Below are positions 34,903 through 40,931 of a DNA stretch of 40,931 nucleotides, piece after piece. Under the pieces are notes generated by a model. It saw only the letters and a list, made by a program, of their open reading frames with translations, was not told the origin of the DNA and did no database searches. Where the stretch lies: assembly GCA_014654165.1 (NCBI GenBank), contig JACWDK010000010.1, forward strand, positions 1 through 40,931, given 5' to 3'. The stretch comes from Pelagibacterales bacterium SAG-MED13. Lineage in GTDB: Bacteria; Pseudomonadota; Alphaproteobacteria; Pelagibacterales; Pelagibacteraceae. Position 1 is the stretch's first letter, and each line of letters begins with the position of its first letter. A program made the translations under genes and the position numbers.

Positions 34903-35322
34903 ATGTATGGACGTAAAGTTAAACTAAGATTAGTATTTATATCATTAATATTAGTCACTTTAATTTTATCAGTATATCTTATCATAAAATCTTTAGAGGA
35001 AAATGTAGTATATTTTCAATCTCCAACAGAAATCAAAGCTTTAGGGGAAATTAACAATAAGAAAATAAGAGTTGGGGGAATGGTAAAAAAAAATTCAATT
35101 TTGGTTGAGTCAAAAGATATTAAGTTTGTTATTACTGACTTTAAAAATGAAATAATTGTAATTTATTCAGGAGCAGTGCCAAATCTTTTTTCAGAAGGTA
35201 AAGGAGTTGTTGCAGAAGGATTTCTAAATGATAGAAAACTTTTATTAGCCACAAAAATTTTAGCAAAACATGATGAGAATTATATGCCACCTGAAGTAAA
35301 AGAGGCATTAGAGGGGAAATAA
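34903..35322 (+). CDS. ccmE: CcmE, heme chaperone
   Basis: A periplasmic, membrane-anchored heme chaperone of 139 residues. An N-terminal membrane anchor ([18 protein letters not shown]) is followed by the OB fold ([33 protein letters not shown]). The covalent-heme motif is [10 protein letters not shown] near residue 125. Its His and Tyr are the usual heme ligands. It stands 10 nt after ccmD and 2 nt before ccmF. Confidence 0.95.
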   Translation: MYGRKVKLRLVFISLILVTLILSVYLIIKSLEENVVYFQSPTEIKALGEINNKKIRVGGMVKKNSILVESKDIKFVITDFKNEIIVIYSGAVPNLFSEGKGVVAEGFLNDRKLLLATKILAKHDENYMPPEVKEALEGK

Positions 35323-35324
35323 TT

Positions 35325-37202
35325 TTGGCTAGTTTAATTGGATATTATTCATTAATAACTGGACTTTTATGTTCTTTTTTGATTATTTTTTTTTCATTAA
35401 ATAATTTTAATAGATCTGATATTTTAAATAAAAAAATTGTATATTTTACTTTTTTGCAATTTTTTTTAGTTGTTGTGAGTTTTTTTGGATTAATTTTATC
35501 TTTTGTATTTTCAGATTTTACCAATTCTACAGTTTTTAATCATTCACATACTACTAAACCCTTATTTTATAAAATTTCAGGAACATGGGGAAATCATGAA
35601 GGCAGTTTATTGCTCTGGTTATTAGTATTAACATTATTTATCTTTTTATTTTTATTAGAATCTAAACGTCAGCCAATAAAATACAGACTTCTAACCTTAC
35701 TTTTTCAACAAATAATAATCGTTGGTTTTTTCGTCTTTATTATAAAAACCTCAAATCCTTTTAGTTATATTTTTCCAGCACCTAAAGAAGGGTTGGGCTT
35801 AAATCCTATTTTACAGGACCCAGCCTTAGCGATACATCCACCAATTTTATACTTAGGTTATGTGGGTTCTTCAATAATATTTTCATCTGCTTTAGCAGCA
35901 ACCACTTTAAATTACGTCTCTAAAGAATGGGCAAAACATGTCAAACAATGGGTTTTAGTCTCTTGGATTTTTTTAACTTTAGGTATCTTGTTAGGATCTA
36001 TCTGGGCTTATTATGAGTTAGGCTGGGGTGGTTTTTGGTTTTGGGATCCAGTAGAAAATGTTTCTTTAATGCCTTGGTTAGCACTCACAACTTTACTACA
36101 TTGTATTTTAGTATTAGAAAAAAGATTGATCTTAACTTCTTGGGCTATAATTTTATCTATTGCCACATTTACTCTAAGTATGAGTGGAACCTTTTTAGTT
36201 AGATCAGGAATATTAAATTCAGTTCATACTTTTGCAAATGATCCAGAGAGAGGACTTTTTATTTTGATTTTTTTATTTTCACTAATTTTTTTATCTATTT
36301 TTATTTTTCTTTTTTTTCATAAAAATGAAAACAAAAGTAAAAACTCTTTTTTTTGGTTTAGTAAGGAAACAGCAATTTTAATTAACAACTGGTTTATGAT
36401 GTATTTTCTTTCTGTTATTTTAATAGGTACTATTTACCCTATATTTTTGGAAGTTTTGTCGTCAGAGAAAATATCAGTTGGTCCACCTTTTTATAATAAA
36501 TTAATTTTACCTTTTTTAATTCCATTTCTTTTGGCAATGGCTATAGGACCTAAATTAAACTGGATAAAATCTGACTTAAAAAATAAAGCAAATTTGTTTT
36601 TATTTTTAATTATTTCTCTTTTACTATCTATTTTTATCATAAGAAATTTAAGTATTAATTTTCTCGTTAATACAATTTTGGTGACTTCTGCACTTTATTT
36701 ATTTTTCTTAACGTTAAGAGATTTTTTAATTATGAAAATTAAAAATTTATCTCAAAATTTGTCTCATTTTGGTTTTAGTCTTTTAATACTGAGTATTTTA
36801 TTTAATAATATTTTCTCATCAGAAATTATTACAAATTTGAAAATTGGAGAAAGTTTTCAATCCAAGCAGTTTACAATTAATTTTAAAAGTGTAGACCAAA
36901 AAAATGAACGAAATTTTAAGGCAATAATCGGCAAGTTTGAAATTGAAAATAATGATGGAACTGTTGAAGTTTTAAAACCAGAATTAAGAATATACAATCA
37001 ACCTAACATTGTTACCAGTGAAGCAGATATTAAAACAAATTTGATCAGAGATATATTTATAACTATGAATTTAGTTCAAAACCAAGAATATTTTAATATC
37101 AGATATCAAATTAAACCATTCATGATTTGGATTTGGTTTTCAGTTTTAATAATAAGTTTTGGTGGATTGATAAGTATTTTCAAAAGGAAGCATGAACATT
37201 AA
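35325..37202 (+). CDS. ccmF: CcmF, cytochrome c heme lyase subunit
   Basis: A large integral membrane protein of 625 residues with about 13-15 hydrophobic segments, receiving heme from CcmE and ligating it to apocytochrome c. The WWD motif is GWGGFWFWDPVENVSLMPWL, with conserved His residues in WGNHEGSLLLW and LAIHPPILYLGYVG. It begins with a rare TTG start. The 3' end overlaps ccmG by 11 nt. Confidence 0.96.
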   Translation: MASLIGYYSLITGLLCSFLIIFFSLNNFNRSDILNKKIVYFTFLQFFLVVVSFFGLILSFVFSDFTNSTVFNHSHTTKPLFYKISGTWGNHEGSLLLWLLVLTLFIFLFLLESKRQPIKYRLLTLLFQQIIIVGFFVFIIKTSNPFSYIFPAPKEGLGLNPILQDPALAIHPPILYLGYVGSSIIFSSALAATTLNYVSKEWAKHVKQWVLVSWIFLTLGILLGSIWAYYELGWGGFWFWDPVENVSLMPWLALTTLLHCILVLEKRLILTSWAIILSIATFTLSMSGTFLVRSGILNSVHTFANDPERGLFILIFLFSLIFLSIFIFLFFHKNENKSKNSFFWFSKETAILINNWFMMYFLSVILIGTIYPIFLEVLSSEKISVGPPFYNKLILPFLIPFLLAMAIGPKLNWIKSDLKNKANLFLFLIISLLLSIFIIRNLSINFLVNTILVTSALYLFFLTLRDFLIMKIKNLSQNLSHFGFSLLILSILFNNIFSSEIITNLKIGESFQSKQFTINFKSVDQKNERNFKAIIGKFEIENNDGTVEVLKPELRIYNQPNIVTSEADIKTNLIRDIFITMNLVQNQEYFNIRYQIKPFMIWIWFSVLIISFGGLISIFKRKHEH

Positions 37203-37710
37203 AATTTTACCAACAATTTTAATTTTGTTTTTTTGTTTGATATTTTTAATTTTTTATAAAGGTCTTAAAAATTCTAATATTTATACTCCTCAATCTTACT
37301 TAGAAATAGATGTTCCTGTTTTTGTATTGAAGTCATTTAAAAAGGAAGATGAAATAAATTCAAAAGATATTTTTAAACACGATCAATTTTATTTGCTTAA
37401 TATATGGGCATCTTGGTGTGTGCCATGCAGAGCTGAGCATGAGTTTTTAATGATGTTAAATAATAATAAAAAAATTAAGATTATTGGGTTAAACTATAAA
37501 GATAAGTTTGATAACGCTAAGAATTTCATTGAAGAAATGGGTAATCCATATTTTATTAATTTAATAGATAAAAATGGAACTGCAGCAATTGATTGGGGTG
37601 CCTATGGTGTTCCAGAAAGCTTTTTGATATATCAAAATAAAGTTATTAAGAAATATTTAGGTCCACTAAATGATAAGTCTTACTTTGAAATTGAGGAAAT
37701 AATTAAATGA
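37192..37710 (+). CDS. ccmG: CcmG/DsbE, thiol-disulfide oxidoreductase
   Basis: A membrane-anchored periplasmic thioredoxin of 172 residues that keeps apocytochrome c cysteines reduced for heme attachment. It has an N-terminal membrane segment (ILFFCLIFLIFYKGL), the WASWCVPCRAEH active site near residue 74, and the cis-Pro loop in YGVPESFLI. Its overlap with ccmF by 11 nt and ATGA overlap with ccmH support one transcript. Confidence 0.94.
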   Translation: MNIKILPTILILFFCLIFLIFYKGLKNSNIYTPQSYLEIDVPVFVLKSFKKEDEINSKDIFKHDQFYLLNIWASWCVPCRAEHEFLMMLNNNKKIKIIGLNYKDKFDNAKNFIEEMGNPYFINLIDKNGTAAIDWGAYGVPESFLIYQNKVIKKYLGPLNDKSYFEIEEIIK

Positions 37711-38075
37711 AATTCCTAAATTTTTTTATAATTTTAATTCTAACTCTTAACTTAAATATATCTAAAGCAAAAGCAGACGTATATTCAATTGAAAATAAAA
37801 TTACAAAAAACATAAGATGTTTGATTTGTCAGGGTCAGTCAATTTATGACTCAGATTCTGAATTTGCTATAAGTCTAAAATTAGTTGTTCAAAATAAAAT
37901 TAAACAAGGTTTTACAGAAAAACAAATCTATGATTTTTTAAGTAATAAGTATGGTGAATGGATTTTATATGATCCATCATTTAATAAAAACACCTATTTT
38001 TTATGGTTATTGCCTCTATTGATATTCTTAATTGGGGGTGCAATAATAATTAATAAACTAAAAATTAAAAAGTAA
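37707..38075 (+). CDS. ccmH: CcmH/CycL, cytochrome c-type biogenesis protein
   Basis: A small periplasmic-facing thiol protein of 122 residues. A signal/anchor at the N-terminus, the redox motif RCLICQGQSI near residue 40, NKIKQGFTEKQIYDFLSNKYGEWILYDP, and a C-terminal membrane segment (LWLLPLLIFLIGGAIIIN) are all typical of the CcmH N-domain type. No CcmI-like TPR fusion is present. Confidence 0.94.
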   Translation: MKFLNFFIILILTLNLNISKAKADVYSIENKITKNIRCLICQGQSIYDSDSEFAISLKLVVQNKIKQGFTEKQIYDFLSNKYGEWILYDPSFNKNTYFLWLLPLLIFLIGGAIIINKLKIKK

Positions 38076-38086
38076 TTTATATAAAA

Positions 38087-38602
38087 ATGACGTTTTTAAA
38101 AAAAGTAATTTCTCCGTTAATCATCTTATTTGCTGCAACAAATTTGTATGCAGACACATCTATTCAAAATGATAATAATCATCAAATAAATCTTTACGTA
38201 GGAAATTTTGATTTTAGTGATGATAAACAAAAAGCAACTCTTTTAGGTTTTCAACATCAAGATGAAAATCTAAGTAGGAATACATTTTTGGGAAATCTTT
38301 CACCAATTACAGGTGGCTTTCTAACAGAAAACTCTGCTGCATATATTTATACAGGTGTAGAATGGAATGTTGATATGGGACCTATGGTTTTTACACCAAG
38401 TTTTGCCCCAGGTCTTTATCATGAGGGTGATGGAAAAGATTTGGGACATATTTTAGAATTTAAATCAGAGGTACAATTATCTTATGGGCCTTCAGAATTA
38501 ACTAATTTTGGAGTTTCTTATAATCATGTGTCTAATGCTAGCTTAGGAGACAAAAATCCTGGGGCAAATAGTTATATGTTTAATTTTCTTAAAAAGTTTT
38601 AA
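38087..38602 (+). CDS. PagL-like lipid A 3-O-deacylase / acyloxyacyl hydrolase
   Basis: A probable outer-membrane beta-barrel of 171 residues. The signal peptide is about 22 residues (ending NLYADTS). The C-terminal active-site stretch is FGVSYNHVSNASLGDKNPGAN, matching the PagL His-Ser catalytic pattern (HxSN) with nearby acidic residues, and the last residues end in Phe as outer-membrane barrels often do. PagL removes a 3-O acyl chain from lipid A. It follows ccmH by 11 nt and precedes the hydroxyacid dehydrogenase pair. Confidence 0.8.
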   Translation: MTFLKKVISPLIILFAATNLYADTSIQNDNNHQINLYVGNFDFSDDKQKATLLGFQHQDENLSRNTFLGNLSPITGGFLTENSAAYIYTGVEWNVDMGPMVFTPSFAPGLYHEGDGKDLGHILEFKSEVQLSYGPSELTNFGVSYNHVSNASLGDKNPGANSYMFNFLKKF

Positions 38603-38610
38603 TATTTAAA

Positions 38611-39765
38611 ATGAATTTAAAAGATTGTCACAACTTTAGTGATTTTAGAAAGTTAGCTGAAAAAAAGCTACCTTCACCAATTTTTCATTATATTGATGGT
38701 GCTGCTGACGATGAAATTACATATGCTAGAAATACAAGTGCGTTTGATGATGTCGACTTAGTTCCAAATGTTTTAAGAGGGGTCGAAAATATTGATTTAT
38801 CCACTACTATTTTTGGAAAAAAGTTAGATTTACCTTTTTATTTAGCGCCAACAGCACTTCAAAGACTTTTTCACTATGATGGTGAAAGAGCAGTAGGAAA
38901 AGCTGCACAAAAATTTAACACTATGTTTGGAGTATCTGCGCTTGCAACGGTGAGTGTGGAAGAGATATCATCTTTGGTAAATACACCAAAAATGTTTCAG
39001 TTTTATTTTCATAAAGATAGAGGATTAAATGACTCTTGTTTGGAGAGAGCTAAAGCGGCTAAATTTGACGTTATGGCTTTAACAGTTGACACTATAACAG
39101 GTGGGAATCGTGAAAGAGATTTAAGAACAGGCTTTACTTCTCCACCTAAACTAACATTATCAAGCTTATTTAGTTTTGCCACTAAACCAATGTGGGGAAT
39201 AAACTATCTAACAAAAGGTAAATTTGAATTACCTCATCTTCAGGACTTTGTTAAAGAAGGCACAAGCACAAACTCTTCAATAGGTAATTATTTTTCAACT
39301 ATGCTAGATCAATCTATGAACTGGAAAGATGCTGAAAAACTTTGTTCACAATGGGGAGGTCATTTTGCGCTCAAAGGTATTATGAGTGTTGAAGATGCTA
39401 AAAAGGCGGTTGATATTGGATGTACCGGTATTATGGTTTCTAATCATGGGGGAAGACAACTTGATGGATCTAGATCTCCTTTTGATCAACTTGCTGAGAT
39501 TGTAGACGCAGTGGGTGATAAACTTGATGTCATATGTGAGGGAGGAATTCATAGAGGAACACATATGCTTAAAGCATTATCATTAGGTGCAAAAGCATGT
39601 TCAGGTGGTAGGCTTTACTTATATGCCCTAGCTGCTGCAGGTCAAGAGGGTGTTGAAAGAGCACTGGGACAGTATAAAGCTGAATTACAGAGAGACATGA
39701 AATTAATGGGCTGTACTAAAATAAGTGACTTAAGTAGAGATAATTTAAGATTTAGAAGACCATGA
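38611..39765 (+). CDS. FMN-dependent alpha-hydroxyacid dehydrogenase (LldD-like), first copy
   Basis: A 384-residue TIM-barrel flavoenzyme of the L-lactate dehydrogenase/glycolate oxidase family, oxidising an L-2-hydroxyacid and passing electrons to quinone or another acceptor. Catalytic elements are HYIDGAADDE (Tyr), FQFYFHKDR (Tyr), LTVDT (Asp), ALKG (Lys) and SNHGGRQLDG (His, Arg). At the FMN-phosphate loop it has EGGIHRGTH, with H314 where spinach glycolate oxidase has R289. The GGR at the next FMN loop is normal. A second copy follows with ATGA overlap. Substrate unknown. Confidence 0.92.
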   Translation: MNLKDCHNFSDFRKLAEKKLPSPIFHYIDGAADDEITYARNTSAFDDVDLVPNVLRGVENIDLSTTIFGKKLDLPFYLAPTALQRLFHYDGERAVGKAAQKFNTMFGVSALATVSVEEISSLVNTPKMFQFYFHKDRGLNDSCLERAKAAKFDVMALTVDTITGGNRERDLRTGFTSPPKLTLSSLFSFATKPMWGINYLTKGKFELPHLQDFVKEGTSTNSSIGNYFSTMLDQSMNWKDAEKLCSQWGGHFALKGIMSVEDAKKAVDIGCTGIMVSNHGGRQLDGSRSPFDQLAEIVDAVGDKLDVICEGGIHRGTHMLKALSLGAKACSGGRLYLYALAAAGQEGVERALGQYKAELQRDMKLMGCTKISDLSRDNLRFRRP

Positions 39766-40931
39766 GTTTAAAAGATTGTTATAATTTTGATGACTTTAGA
39801 AATCTTGCAAAAAAAAAATTACCATCCCCAATTTTTCATTATATTGATGGTGGTTCAGATGACGAGTCTACTTTAAGAAGAAATACGGATTCTTTTAATG
39901 ATTGCGATTTAGTTCCTAATATCCTTGCTAGCGTTGGAACGCCTGATTTATCAACTACTCTTTTTGGAAAAAAAATAGATATGCCCATTTTTCTTTCTCC
40001 GGCTGCAATGCAAAGACTTTATCATCCAGATGGAGACAAAGCTTCAGCACGAGCAGCTGAAAAGTATGGAACTTTTTATAGTATGTCTTCTATGGGAAAT
40101 AATAGTATTGAGGAAATATCTAATATTTCGAGCGGACCTAAACTATTTCAACTTTATGTACATAAAGATAGGTCGATCTCAGACGACTTAATAGATAGAT
40201 CTAGAAGATCTGGTTTTGATGCTATGTGTTTAACAGTTGATACTTTAGTTGCAGGTAATAGAGAAAAAGATCATCGAACTGGATTTACCACCCCCCCCAA
40301 ACTTACTTTTCAAAGTTTAATGAGTTTTGCAATGCGGCCTAAGTGGGTATTCAATTATTTGACTGGAAAAAAATTTGAATTATCAAATGTTAAAAAGAAA
40401 ACTGATAAAGGAACAAATATTTCGAAGTCGGTTATTGATTATATTAATGAACAGTATGATCCAGCTATGGGATGGAAAGATGCAGAATATTGTGCCAAAA
40501 AATGGAACGGACCTTTCGCTTTAAAAGGAGTTATGTCTGTAGAAGATGCAAAAAAGGCTATAGATATTGGATGTACTGCAATTATGATTTCAAATCATGG
40601 CGGACGTCAATTAGATGGGTCTCGTTCCCCTTTTGATCAAGTAAAAGCAATTTCTGATGCAGTAGGAGATAAATTGGAGATTATTTTGGATGGGGGTGTG
40701 AGAAGAGGTACTCATGTGCTAAAAGCCTTAGCCGCAGGAGCAACTGCATGCAGTTTTGGTAAAATGTTTTTGTTCTCTTTAGCCGCAGGTGGGCAACAAG
40801 GTGTTGAACATTTATTAAAGAACATGCACGATGAAATTTATAGAAATATGGTTTTAATGGGATGTAAAAATTTAAAAGAGTTGAATAGTTCAAGATTAGT
40901 TTATAGAAACAATAAGATGATTAACGGAGAA
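39762..40931 (+). CDS. FMN-dependent alpha-hydroxyacid dehydrogenase, second copy (3' end outside window)
   Basis: A paralogue of the preceding gene. I translated 390 codons with no stop before the window end, so the C-terminus is partial or nearly complete. In the first 60 residues 41 are identical to the first copy. Catalytic residues are conserved (HYIDGGSDDE, QLYVHKDR, LTVDT, SNHGGRQLDG). The FMN-phosphate loop is DGGVRRGTH with R314, but the later loop has FGK with K334 where the first copy and the family usually have GR. The substrate loop also differs (SMSSMGNNSIEEI), so specificity has probably diverged. Confidence 0.9.
   Translation, partial: MSLKDCYNFDDFRNLAKKKLPSPIFHYIDGGSDDESTLRRNTDSFNDCDLVPNILASVGTPDLSTTLFGKKIDMPIFLSPAAMQRLYHPDGDKASARAAEKYGTFYSMSSMGNNSIEEISNISSGPKLFQLYVHKDRSISDDLIDRSRRSGFDAMCLTVDTLVAGNREKDHRTGFTTPPKLTFQSLMSFAMRPKWVFNYLTGKKFELSNVKKKTDKGTNISKSVIDYINEQYDPAMGWKDAEYCAKKWNGPFALKGVMSVEDAKKAIDIGCTAIMISNHGGRQLDGSRSPFDQVKAISDAVGDKLEIILDGGVRRGTHVLKALAAGATACSFGKMFLFSLAAGGQQGVEHLLKNMHDEIYRNMVLMGCKNLKELNSSRLVYRNNKMINGE

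Noticed and set aside
40681..40893. Minus-strand open frame in the second hydroxyacid dehydrogenase
   Set aside because: Antisense to a conserved flavoenzyme and without features of a real protein.
39762..40931. Second hydroxyacid dehydrogenase as a truncated pseudogene
   Set aside because: The frame is uninterrupted for 390 codons with intact catalytic motifs; the missing stop is due to the window edge.
1..40931. CRISPR arrays, insertion sequences, prophage or integrated elements
   Set aside because: No regularly spaced direct repeats, transposase, integrase or terminal inverted repeats were seen.

Overview
This is a gene-dense, strongly AT-rich chromosomal segment with mostly 0-30 nt intergenic spaces and stop/start overlaps of the TAATG and ATGA type. 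The gene content is alphaproteobacterial: ftsK-lolA, rpe-heparinase-purH, a DUF4212/sodium-solute symporter pair with acetyl-CoA synthetase, IalB, DUF2794, and System I cytochrome c maturation genes. Extreme AT richness, compaction and this gene set fit a free-living SAR11-type (Pelagibacterales) marine bacterium. The assignment comes from reading the sequence, not from a database search. I see no rRNA, CRISPR array, insertion sequence, prophage or integrase. No gap between genes exceeds 200 nt.

Layout: (1) 1-2476 plus: the end of a histidine operon (hisA partial, hisF, hisE), then HIT and GNAT genes. (2) 2478-5146 minus: ftsK-lolA, divergent from a UbiH-type hydroxylase. (3) 6260-7472: a LON-domain protein, tRNA-Gly(GCC) with a clear promoter, and a pterin dehydratase. 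(4) 7469-11659 minus: a YggT-like gene, rpe, a heparinase-family gene and purH. (5) 11681-16654: an acetate/organic-acid uptake and activation region with symporter subunits, a conserved unknown and acs. (6) 16671-18157 minus: tsaD and an EVE-domain gene. (7) 18214-22567 plus: hemC, hemD, an MscS channel, yggT, folD and two small membrane genes. (8) 22564-24340 minus: a short-chain dehydrogenase and a sugar-dehydrogenase-like exported protein. (9) 24368-28842: a photolyase region with a cryptochrome/(6-4)-photolyase-like gene, a tiny DUF2256 zinc-ribbon gene, a glutamine amidotransferase and a tiny ArfA-like gene, facing a second photolyase-family gene, psiE and an unknown membrane gene. (10) 28900-31631 minus: aldo/keto reductase, ialB-like and argG. 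(11) 31715-33779: a Bax-inhibitor-like gene, ispZ/yciB, DUF2794 and hspQ. (12) 33846-38602: a long inverted repeat, ccmCDEFGH and a PagL-like gene. (13) 38611-40931: tandem FMN-dependent alpha-hydroxyacid dehydrogenases, the second open at the window end.

The most interesting points are two small genes at 25858-25986 and 26708-26845, the second resembling the ribosome-rescue factor ArfA. Others are a cryptochrome homologue that seems to lack the usual Fe-S cysteines, a lysine-rich tail on acetyl-CoA synthetase, and an EF-hand-like loop in the symporter. A short-chain dehydrogenase lacks the catalytic Tyr, a 14-bp-stem inverted repeat precedes ccmC, and the tandem hydroxyacid dehydrogenases differ at FMN-contact positions.
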